From assembly GCA_019155185.1 (NCBI GenBank), contig CM032806.1, positions 14,868,580 through 14,932,579 of the forward strand: 64,000 nt of DNA, written 5' to 3'. This document shows, in pieces, positions 37,980 to 50,700 of the stretch. Each line of letters opens with the position of its first letter. The stretch's first letter is position 1. Under the pieces are notes generated by a model, which made no database searches, had not been told where the DNA came from, and was given only the letters and a program-made list of their open reading frames with translations. A program made the translations under genes and the position numbers. The stretch is from Beaufortia kweichowensis (taxonomy: Eukaryota > Chordata > Actinopteri > Cypriniformes > Gastromyzontidae).

Positions 37980-38236
37980 ATTTAGGAGGTAGAGTTAAGA
38001 TAATGACGTGTGGTAAATGCCGTTGTTATGGCAACGCATCGTGTGTAGAATTTTGTCACAGGTGAAACGCTGCTGATTTCGGTGATGTGATTGAACTGAT
38101 GGAGGGAGGCGCGCGCGTTCATGAGGGAGGGGGAGAATCGACCGTTCTCCCGCTGGCGACATAAGCGACGCGTAACCGACACAACGACCTTTCATACACC
38201 GAATGCGCTTTGCTTTGCTATGCGTAAGCGAGAGCC
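37980..38236 (+). promoter_or_regulatory. frmd3: frmd3 main promoter, CpG-rich with RFX X-box
   Basis: GC-rich CpG-dense segment just upstream of the frmd3 start codon. GTTGTTATGGCAAC at 38022-38035 is a near-consensus RFX X-box. There is no TATA box. An upstream out-of-frame ATG at 38203 would overlap the main start at 38237 if it lies in the transcript. Confidence 0.6.
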
Positions 38237-41200
38237 ATGAAAATGCTTCGTTTCCGGAGCCCGAGCATGTCGTCTCTCGCGCAGGAGGTCCAGTGCACGG
38301 TTCGGCTGCTCGACGACTCCGACATCGCGTGCAGCATTCAGGTACCGTACGCACGGGCGCGTGTTCTTCAGTGTGCTCGCGCGTGATAGCATGGTCTACA
38401 TTATAAGTATGATAAATATGTAAAAACATAATAATATAGTGTTAAATTAACAGTTACTTATTGTACTGTATACGTATACGTACATGTTTATGTGGCAGAC
38501 GCCGAGGGAGTGATAACGCTTTCGTCATGGTTTGCTCATTACCGTCATTGTATTGCCCGTTAAACAGTTACGCCCTTGACTTTCTGTATACGCTAGTGAG
38601 CTTTATATACAAGATATTTCATTCATGATTGATAGATTTGTGGTGAATATAATTATTAAGCGTCGTTTTGCTATTCGTTCGGTGTGTGATTGGATATAGT
38701 GTTTGTAGAGCTTTTAAAAAAAACTGACTGATGTTGAAGTATGTCTTTCTCATTTTAAGTGATAAAGGTATTTATGTAATACACTAAAGTATTTACTAGA
38801 TACATGGTATGTGCCGCTTTTTTCTATTAGAGTAGTTTGTTTCATTGTTCAATTAGGAAAATATTGTGTAGTGTTTTCTCTGTACGTTTGAAAGCTGCTT
38901 TAGAAAATATAGTGCCTTAAAAATTCTCTTGACAGCAAACCGAAAGTGACCAGAAGGAACACATGAAGAAACTTTCTGAGATGTTTAAGCAAATAAGGCA
39001 ACAAATGACTGGCAAACTGTGAATGAAAACCGAAAAGACATTTTAGAGAGTACTTCAGAGAGAACAATGTTTAGGTGTATGACTTTTGTGAGTATTTAAG
39101 ATTTAATTATGCATTTATGAATGACTTGAGAATGCTTCTAATAAAAGACAAAGCTGACAGTATCTATTCATGGAAAGACCTTTTGGGCAATAATAATAAC
39201 CTATTGGTCTAGTCATAAGAAATGTACTGACATTAATCAAAAATCTTGTTTTTTGTGTTTCCTTGTTTTAGAGAGACTAAAATTATGGCATGTTACACCC
39301 AATGTACTATACCAGTAATTAATTATTGTTTTAACGTTTCATTGTTACAGTTTTACATCAAAATTAATAACTAATTTAAGGTCATTTTTTATTACCATGT
39401 CATTTCGTAGCTCTGTGGAAAGCTAACAACATACTACATAATGGCTGTCTAAACATACACATAGAAGTGATGCCGAAAGCATGTGAATAAGCCAATCTGA
39501 ATAATTTTTGTTTGTGAAATGCTCACAAACTGCACCAAGAAGACTCCTTTTAAAGCATTCTTGGAAATAAAAAAACATCTCATCTATTAAATATTTGCAT
39601 GTGGATTTGCTAATATCAATATAATTAAATCTGAAAAAGCCAAGCCTTAATACAGTTATTGCCATTTAGGTGTGAGAATACAAGATTGGGTGGAATACGC
39701 TGACACTGTATCAGTGAAAAGTTCTACTAAAGTATTTAAAAGGTAATTGATGACTAATGCTGGTCAATTTATCCATATCTGTATGGTAGGAATGGACATT
39801 GAGGTTTCTTTATCATTCCCCCATCCCTACCCATGTTACCCACTATTCAGTGTGATGTTTAAAAACTTTTGAACTAAAAATGAGAGCCTTCTGTTTGGTC
39901 TTATGAATATTTCAGAATGTTACAAGGTTCTAATGGCTTCTTGTTCTGTGATGGATTTCTGCTGCATATTTCATGACCATCCTCATAGACAAAGGCTGAA
40001 CCTTCATCCGTGCACTTTTACATATTATGAGCACCGAGTTGTTACTTTTTTATCAGATACAAGAGGTTTTAAAGTGGTGCATTTGTGTCTCATATGTTGT
40101 TTGCACAGTGTAGCTCAGCATTCTTTTTTAAGTAAACACTGTCTTTGCTTTTCTCAAGCAAAGTTGCAGAATTTTCTACATGTGAATGATATATAATGAC
40201 TATTATATTAAAATACTTATTGTGAAATGACAAATGAGATAAAAGACAAAGCTGACAGTCTAGTCATAAGAAATGTACTGACATTAATCAAAAATCTTGT
40301 TTTTTGTGTTTCCTTGTTTTAGACAGACTACAATGATGCCATATTACACCCAATGTACTATACCAGTAATTAATTATTGTTTTTTAATGATTTTTTATCT
40401 TTAAGGTTTCATTGTTACAGTTTTACATCAAAATAACTGTATTTAATAACTAAATTTAAATTAATAACTAATTTAAGGTCATTTTGTTTGCATACTATAG
40501 CATTTTTCACAGTATGCTAAGTTGTGTTACTGAATAAAAGTTCAGTTGAATAGTATAACTACAAAAAACACAAATAAACATTTTCTGATCGAAACAATAT
40601 CTTTATTAGATTTATTAGTATCCATAAGCAGTGCACAAAGAGTGCACACAATTCAACAGAACTAGTTCCTGATTTAAATCAATGAAGCTGTTTACACAAC
40701 AAGCACATTGACTATATCATGTTTTGTCATTTCAGTTGCTTGCATTATGACCACTGTGTTAAAACATTAAAATCTTGTAAAACAGTTCCCCAACATTAAA
40801 GAGCAAGTCAAGACTAGAGTATTCTCAGTGTCTGAGAGACAGATACCTCATATTTTATTAAAGTAGATGATGATCTTCTGTGTGGCTGCTACATCACTCA
40901 TGTGCTATAGATACTGCACTGTCTTATCAGGTCTTATTTTCATTATCAAGTCTGTCACACTCTTGTTTTTCAGTCTTCGTTGTTGGCATTATGCATTTTT
41001 TTGTGTTTGTCTTATTGGCTGGTTGTTTAGTCTACAGTAATTAAAAATTAAATAAAATATTTTTTGGACATGGCAGCGCTTGATTACCACATAATTGTGT
41101 TGCATTTATAAGTCCTAATGCCCTTTTTAAAACTTTAAATGCAACAAAGAAACAGTGCGTACAGACATGAATGAAGATGGGAAAACAGGTTGAAAACAAT

Positions 41201-44200
41201 TTATTTATTTGAGTAAGAACTTTACACTTAATTTGTAACTATTGCTGTGTCAGAATGAGGCAAAGCTGAGAAATATATATGCTGCTTTTTTAATGAAATA
41301 AAATAACAAAGCCAATTCAGAAGCCAGAAGACAATCACAGACAAGGGGCACCTTAAGGGCAAAAATAGAAAGGAAAGATAATGAAAACTAAATAAGGGAC
41401 AGGTAAACATAATCACTAACCAATGACTAATAAGGATGCATGAATAGACAATGAACTTAAAATTAACATGCTGATGATTTTGCCAATAACTGTTGAGTTC
41501 AATAAAGCTATATGTGCACTGATTCATTAGTAAAACCAATATATCCATCAACCTCTAACTAATAACACTTGTAAATAAAAAACCTTTTTGCTTATTAAAT
41601 AATAAAATGTATTTATTTATTTAATAAAGTGATAAAACTCTTTAAAACACAAAGTGAAAGCAAAGATCAAGTATAAAATCAACCAATGAGCTAGTTTTGT
41701 CAGTTAACTGAAAATTACCATAATATTACAATGTTTTTAGACATTGTACTATGGTAATATCATGGTATGCTTAGAATTATTTTGATTTACTATGTAAATC
41801 ATATGGTTTATGAATATTTGGATCATTTACAGCCATGGTTAATATGGTATGGTATTACAAATGAATGGCATCACTGAACTATGGTACTACCACAGTTTTT
41901 TTCTCAAAGGTCTATCAAGACATCCTGACATATCTTCAGTCACACTGAAACTTTAGCTGCCCTTGCTATTCTAAAAAACGCAGCGGTATCATCATTGATT
42001 AAACATTTCTATTTCTGTTTTGAGACGACTGCAGTTCGCCTGATCTGCAGAAATGTATCATTCATTCTCTCTTTTCATCAATACATGTCCAGAAAGAGCA
42101 AGAAAGAGAGAAGGCGGTGTTGTGGTGGAAGCTTTTTTCACCAGATTATAAATAGAACTCATGTTATTCTTATTTTCCTCCTCCATGTTCTTTGATGATT
42201 TCTTTGCAAGAATAATGAAGAAGAAGGATCATAAGAGGAGAGAGATGAGAGCAGAGGAGGGTCAAAGGGAGTAAATGAGAGAGAAGGAACAAGAGGAGAG
42301 GAGTAGAGGGGAGCAGTGGAGAGTCATAGAGGACATGTAGGAGAGAAGGTGTGAGGGCAGGGAGGTGAGAAAAAGATTGTTAATGAATAACGTAATAAAC
42401 GCTCTGGTAATAAATGATGTGAAGTGATGTACAGTGCTTATGCGTGTGTCATGTATCTCGTTCTTTCAGTACATCTCTTGCCTGTAGCAAATGGAGTGAC
42501 AGTTTGTGGTGTATGATAGTTATTTTAACAGACAACAGCATGTTTAGCCATTGGGCATTAACGGGTCATTATATGACTAGTAATTAATTTAAACGATTAA
42601 AATGTATTATTTAATTTTTATTCACTTGAATGAAAGTATCACAACAGAACATCTTCAAGTCTGCTAATAAAATTTATAATTAAATCAATAGCTATTCAGA
42701 CGACTCTAATACCATTTAGAGCTTTAATTATGAACAAGAGATATATACAGTAACAGATAAATTACATGGATAAAGGCATTGTTTTACCGTGTCAAGTTTC
42801 ACTTCAGTCCCGCTGTCAACATGATCCACTATCCTGTCCTCAGGAAGACTTAGAGGGCAAACAGAGCAATGAATCTTTAGTTTCAAAGTTGTTCCCATTA
42901 TAGACATACATGTTGTGTGGGTCATCTGGGCCTGATTTCTAGCAAGAAGAATAGAGAGAGGTGTATTTGTGACATTAGCTATTATTTCAGTGTGGGCCAA
43001 CAAAGGTTATTAGAACAATATGGACAATATGAAAACATTAGCAATGGTCTGCTATTCTACTCCAGTACCTAAACATCACCATGCATCAGCCACTGACAGC
43101 TTTACTTAGATGCGCGTCTCTCTTTTTCAGATGCTGAGAAAGTTCATGATAGAGATGGAGGTGTTTGTTTTTGCTTCATCTTAGTACAAAACATTACAGC
43201 CAAGAGTGCTGGTTGTTTAAAACCAACCGTTAAAAAAAAAACAAAAATGACAATGCCTCTGCCGACAGTGGTTTAGTAGCATTTTTCCGTAAAGTATGTC
43301 CCTGTTGTCTAGTGTTTGTCTTGTCATCAGCATCAGCAGCTAATACAAATTAGCTTTCCAAATTGCAGGACTTTAGTCTGTTTGGTAACAAGGACAAGTT
43401 AATTAGAGGTTAATGAAAATTGACAAGGGGCTTGACTTTCACACATGTTCAATAGCATAAGTAATGCTAGTAAGCACACTGTTAAGACAGCTCGTAACAT
43501 CTACTTTGTCCATTATCACCTTTGTTTATTTAAACAAAACAGACAAAAAATACAGTAAAAATATAGAAAGAAAGAAATGCTAAGTGTATGTATATTAAAA
43601 CGCTTGTACTAGCTTGTACTAGAAATTTTGATTTGTTTGCCTGTTAACGTTACCTTTCTGTTAAAAATATGAATATATGTGAATATACATATTTTCTATT
43701 TAAGAGAAAAAAATATTCATGCATTTTGGATGTGACAAAAATGGACATGTTTTTGAGAGGCAACATACTTCAAAAGACTGTAAATTGAAATGCACAAAGC
43801 AGAGTGCTGAACAAATGAATAAGGGATGACTCTTCAAAGAACATCAAATAATTACTTTTTATAAAAGTTCCTCATTGTGACCGTGGCACTTACTCTAAAA
43901 AGCATACTTTAAAAATAAAAAAATTGAAATTTTGAGAGAGAACAAGAGCATTTAAACCAAATTTTGACATCTGAGCTTTCAGTATCTTGAAAACCTTTGG
44001 TAAAAGAGTTTATTTTTTCATCATAGTAAAGTTGACATTTGCATGGAATTGCCTCGTATTAATTACTGAACAGTTTTATTTGCATGAAATTACCTTGTAT
44101 TAATTTTTCTGCAACATGATGTTAGGGGCACTAATAATTTATGACCTTTCCCCATATAGTCTCTTTACTTCACACATGAATTCATCAATACTCTTTTCTA

Positions 44201-47200
44201 ACTGTGGAATTTGATAACTGTTAGTATAAAACGTATTTTATTATTTTATTAATGCATGTATAATAATTTAATGACTTGTCAAAAAGAAGTTTACTATTTC
44301 TTAAGTGATAATATATGATTTATAACTTGTGGGTGGCAGCCAATAAAACTGGAAAAAGCAATAAATGGGAAATCTGCAATGAGGGACCTATTTATTTAAC
44401 TGGGTAGTATTTTCTTCATACTTTTAGATCAACTTTGCAGCACAGGCTTAATTGTCCATAAAATCTGTATAGGGGTTTTGGTTTTTCTTGTGTTCTACAC
44501 TACCAGGTACCAGAGCTGAACCGGAGCTGCTCAACTAAGCAAAGACACTTTGTGTCCATAAACCCAGCATGCACTGCACACATAACCAAAGTAACCAAAG
44601 GCTACAATACAGCACTGTGAAATATTTTGGGGAAAAAATCTTTATTTTTATCTTTGTTATAGGTGAATCCCAATGTATTTATACTAAACTTTATCACTTT
44701 TAATATTTTTGTTGTTATCGGTATGACCTAATTTGTAAAATATGTGCACATTTCCCTGGACAGTACTGTGTTAGTGTTTTAAGTTTAATGTGATGTTCTA
44801 TGTGGTTGCGGGTTGTAGATGGTTGCTAGGGGGTTTGTTATTAGTCCAGTATGTCCATATAATATTCTGGTTATTTGTTATCATATGGAATAATATTTAG
44901 GTATTTATTTGATTTTTCTTGTCGCTACAGAGAGACACTAAGGGGCAGTATCTCTTGGATCATGTGTGTAACCACTACAGTCTACTGGAGAAGGATTATT
45001 TTGGAATCAGATATGTGGATCCAGAGAAGCAAAGGGTAAATACACATTCACAACTCGTGGTTTATTGGTGACCAGAAGGTTTAGTTTGGTTTCCTTCCAT
45101 TATCATACTTAGCCTTCCTTCCTTTCATATATAGCTTTAAATAAACACAGTAAAAACATATTTCTTTTATTAACATGTTCCAATTAGAAAAGAAACAATG
45201 TACAAAAGAAAAACAGTACAAAAGCTGTCACTGGGATGGTACACTTTAAACATGTCTTAATATATGTATCATTTAAAAATATCTTATTTTTGAGGCACCA
45301 ATATGTACCTTTGAGCTACTAGTATGCACTCTTTTTTCCCAGTGACAGCTTTTTGTCCCAAATACAGAGTTTGTTAAATGTCATTCAGTTTACAGGATTA
45401 GAAAGCCATTTTAAAATTTTACAAAAACTGATCAAAACAGTCTGTGACATCATCAAAAGACACCCTGAAGACTGTGTGGCGCTGCAGCTGCAGTGCGAGT
45501 TCATTGCTCATAAATATTTGATAATTTCACCTTTTCATGGTGTGGTAACAAGACACAAAACCACATGCCTTTCAACACTTTTACTCTTACACTTTTAAAA
45601 AGAATAAAGGTTCTTTACATTGATGCTATAGAGAATCTATTTTTGGTTCCCACAAGAACCATTCAGGTTCCCCAAAGAACCATTTACTCAAAAGTTATTA
45701 CAAAAACCATTGTTTTCCTACTTTATGGTTTAAACAAAAAAATTTCACTACAGAGAATGTTTGTGAAACAGAAAAATTCTTCGGATGGTTCTTTTATGGA
45801 ACCATTTAACCAAAAATGATTCTTCTATAACATTGTAAAGCACCTTTATTTTTAAGAGTGTAGATTTTAGATTTTATTACACCACAGTGTCATCCATTAC
45901 ACTAAATAATAGTATCACTATATTAATAACAGATAATATCTTATCTGTACTTCAGGTACATGATGGATGTTTAGCACTGACATACATTTGTAAACTGATT
46001 TATTTTAGATGCCCACGAACAAAGACAGAGCTATGGTGGATTGCAATATTTAGAATAATCGCTTACCACTCTTTCTTGATGGAGTCAATGTCACAAGTTT
46101 AAGAAAGGCCATTTAGGGGATTTACCACGCAAAATATCTATCATGATAACAAGTCATTTTGTGGTAACAAACAGAAAGTGTTCCTAACTTTAATTATTAC
46201 ATAAAGTTTAAAAATCACATTGGTGGAAACAGTGTTTAAGATCATTTCTCAGAGCAGGAATTTTGTTCACTGTGCTTGAAATGAACATGTTTTTTTCTGC
46301 ATTATACAGAATTCACTCACCCTCGTTGTTTTGTGTTTTTTCTATTTCACTTTCACAGCATTGGCTGGACCCAAGTAAACCAGTGGTGAAACAGATGAAA
46401 TGTACGTTTTTTTTTTTTTTTCTTGCTCCTGAATTGATGAGTTATGAGTTATACTACAGGTTATACTAAAATGTCAAATGAGATTCTGCAAATTCATATT
46501 AACCACCTTGTAAAATACTGTAGTTATGATTACCATGAGATTGTGTTGAATATTTTTATTTGCATTGTGAAATTATTTCAATTTTTCATTTTTTGGACAA
46601 ATATAAAATATATGACTGTAATATTGCAGGCTGGGTTTAAACTTGGATAGCCTACATAAGCACCAAAGCACAATTTGTTTAGGGGTGTATCAGTTTTAAC
46701 TTTTGATCACAATTTCTTATTATTGTAAATGTTACTACTGTATTATTACTGTAGTCTATAACACTACAGAGGTGTGTCTTGCAAATAACTCTTCTAAGTA
46801 GACACTCTGTAACGTGACATCACTGATATATCTCAATATCTATTCCTTTGAGCTTTAAACTCCTCACACTCATTATGCTTATCTTTAAAGACTCATTTCA
46901 TTCTTCACCGGAGGAGCTTCTCCCATCTCATGGATTAATATAATCATTTTAGTCTCACTCATGCTCTCGGTTACAGTTCTCCACATCATCTGTCTCAGAT
47001 TTACTTTCTCTCTGTGTCGGGTTATTGATGTTGGCTGTTTTCAGGTCAGCAGCCATACAGTATGTGCTTCAGGGTGAAGTTCTACCCTCAGGAACCAATC
47101 AAGATCAAGGAAGAGTTGACAAGGTAACATGCTTTTCATCTAAAATAAAATTACATAATATAAGGGTAAAACCAGCCACAGCCAGTCACAGAATAAACAG

Positions 47201-47701
47201 CTGTGTATTGCTCATATATTTGAGATGGTAAACTTTAGGTTGGGATTTGCATTTAAAAATATCCCAATGGGCAGATTGCTCCAGTTTTGTTTAAAAAGAG
47301 CATGTCTAATTTGCAGTTGAAACATAGCAGGCAATCTGTGACTTATGTCAAAGTGACCATTGTGATTGAATGTGAGTGAGTGAGTGAATTCCACAAAACC
47401 TATGATGGCAAAATCTTATTCTTATCGTTTTGATGCAAAAAACATAATTATTTAAATATTTATTTATTAGATTCTCATTGAAAAATAATTAAAAATACGC
47501 TATAAAAAATATATATATAATGGCTTTTATATTTACTTCAAAATATAATTTTTATATTATTATTATTTATGATTCCAGCACTGATAATAAATTAGAATAA
47601 TAAAATGGTTTATGAAGGATTATGTGACACTTAAGACTGGAGTGACAGCTGATGAAAATTCAGCTTTGCATCACAGGAATAAATTATATTTTTAATATAT
47701 G

Positions 47702-47789
<88 letters not shown>

Positions 47790-50700
47790 TGTTAATATTT
47801 TTATTATTATAAAATACATTTATATGTTTAATGTAATGTAAGGAAAATATGTTATTCAGTTATATCAGGACATTTGTTAAAAATGGAAACCAACGTTTTT
47901 TTTATCATCCTGGGCATCTTAATTTAAGCCATAAATGAATATGAAATATGTTTACTCCTTGAGAACTTAAGTTAATAAGATTTTATCCTCATAAAATGAA
48001 ATTTGATGAAAACAAACATAAAACTCTGAATGGATTCTCACTGCATCTGTGTCATGTGCACCGTCTGAACTGTACAGATAAATGTAACTCTTTTTCTTCC
48101 ACATAATCTTCCACACTTAAAATGAAGAGAGGGTGTTCCTGTGGCCAAACAGGAGGAAGTGTTTGTTGTATGTTTTGGGCAACGCAGGTTGTTTGAGTTG
48201 AAGTTTAAATGAGTTACCTCAAGTGGCAGAAATGTTTTGAGATAAATAAGAGATGCATTAATCTGGCTATTCATGCTATTCTTTCTCCATAAGAGTTTTT
48301 TCTGTTAAAGCCTAGTGTGACACAGAAAACAACTATCTTTCTGTACCACTTGCTCGCTTTAATATTTAATAGAAAGAACAGATTCGAGTTCAGTGGCCTG
48401 TGAGAAGAGAAGAAAAGGAGAAAGGAAAAAATAGATTGCAAATGTGGGTGGGGGTAAAAAAGGTGGGGGGTCGAATGAATGGGGACCTGACAATATGATA
48501 TTAATTTAATTGTAGGTAATGATGTCATAATTGTTATTGATTTTTTATGTTTAGTTGGAGTGTAGTGTTGGGTAGTCAAAACTGTAATAGATGATATTTT
48601 TCTGCATTGGTACTCAAGTTTAGACATAATAAGTTTAGTCATTTATGTTCTACCAAAATCCAAACTGAAAATAAGTGGAAAATATGATCGTACAAAGCAT
48701 TTAAAGCAGAAAACTGGAATTGTGCACTTTGGCTTGTGGTGTGAAAGTTGACAGATTGTTGGATTTTCACGTCAAAACATTAACTCTTGAAATGTTGTTT
48801 ATGTCTGTCTGGTCTTCAGATATCTGTTGTACCTACAGTTAAAGAGAGACATATACCACGGCAGGCTGTTATGCCCTTTTACTGATGCTGCGTATCTTGG
48901 AGCCTGTATAGTACAGGGTGAGAATTTCACAATGTCACATGTGAATATTACATTTTGAAACATACCAAATGTTTGTGTATTATTTTGACAGCTAATTCAC
49001 AGTATTGGCATCACAGAATTCCACTGGGATGAAGTATTTTAAACTAAGAACTAATCATTTTCAAAAAAACAAGCATCATGGAAAGTTTATAGGTTATAAC
49101 ATGAAGTGCCTACTCCACTGGTTTATGTACACAGACTACAGGCTCCATAAAAACTGTCTCTGTCTTGTTCTAGCTGAGCTTGGGGATTATGATCCTGAAG
49201 AACATCCTGCAGACTACATCAGCGACTTCAAACTATTCCCTAAACAGTCACTCAGACTTGAGCGCAAGATCATAGATATCCATCAGAATGAGCTGAGGTC
49301 AGAGAAATCGCACCAAATTTGAAGCCAAAAAAAATTCAGTTGTGTGTGTGTAACTTTCATTTTATGAAGTTGCTGTTATATTGTGCTGTAGGGGACAGTG
49401 TCCTGCACTCGCAGAGTTAAACCTTCTTCAAAGGGCCCACACATTGGATACATATGGTGTTGATCCACATCCATGCAAGGTACTGGTTTTATTTAATGAA
49501 CCAACATACTTTCTGTTAGACCTGTAATATAGTTGTAATATAGCATGGATTTAACTTTGAATTTTTGCATTGGTGTCATATCAATGATATCGAGCTAGTT
49601 TTTATCATTTTAACATGTGGTTTATTTGGCTATTTTATATTTAGGTAAAGTCTTAACATTTGAATCTGATTTTTTTATGCATTTCTTTCAGGATTTTACA
49701 GGATCCACAGCCTTCTTGGGATTCACTGCAAGAGGGTTTGTGGTTTTCCAGGGAAACAAGCGGATCCACCTTTTAAAATGGTAACTTTAACAATAATCAC
49801 AATATTTTAAATGATACAGGTGTGGGTTAATCTGAAATCAAATGTAATATTTCATAGCATAAACCAGAAATGCTCTTATTTTATAAAAACAAAGTTGAAC
49901 TTTTGTTGCTTAAACACTGCAATGTGTCACTTTTGCAGGGCAGATGTTAGCAAATTTAAGTTTGAAGGGAAAACGTTTTATGTGATTGGAGTACAAAAAG
50001 AGGTAAGATACCAGTTCTTTTAAGATGTTAATCTAAATTAAAGGCTCCTTTATGTCACATGTACATACACTGTCATGTGGTTAAAACATTAACCATCCAT
50101 GTAATGCTATAGTAACTGCTTTAGATCATTTTAATTTTTTATATATTTTTTTCTTTACAAAAATGATCTTGTCAAACATTTTAACGTGGTCTAACGTTAT
50201 GCTAAAAATTAATTAAATTAATCATAAAGATTCATATAGAGTAAACCCATTTCAATGCTTTTATCACCCCATCATTTTAATTAAGATCTCAGACCGGCTG
50301 TGTTTGGCCAGATTTATACAGCTTCTTGAGTTTGTCATTCTGTTTGTGTCTTACGCTTAAATCTAGTTTTATTTGTGCTTTTGTCTTCTTTTCTCTGTGT
50401 GCACTTTTCCATTGCTGGTGAGTAAGCCATATGCCATAATCATTAATTACCTCATGAATTATTTTATAAAGCCTTACAGTGCAGCTCCTTACCCGTATAT
50501 CAATGATAGATTATAGATATTAAACATAGTCTATACATAAAAATTTCATGAGCAACACTGTCAGTTAGAGCTGCGCAGTTATCATAATAATCTTATTATC
50601 ATTACTTATATTTTGGGTTTGGTTTTATTAATTTTGGTTAATAGAATTTACCGTTAGAAAATACATTTTTGTTGAAATTAAATATTATTTAATCTATATA

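Noticed and set aside
41228..41551. 107-codon minus-strand frame with hydrophobic stretches
   Set aside because: It arises from AT-rich repeat-like sequence (AGGGACAGGTAAACA-type block); no splice or family evidence.
47631..47819. Frame with Ile-Tyr repeats
   Set aside because: Translation of the TA microsatellite.
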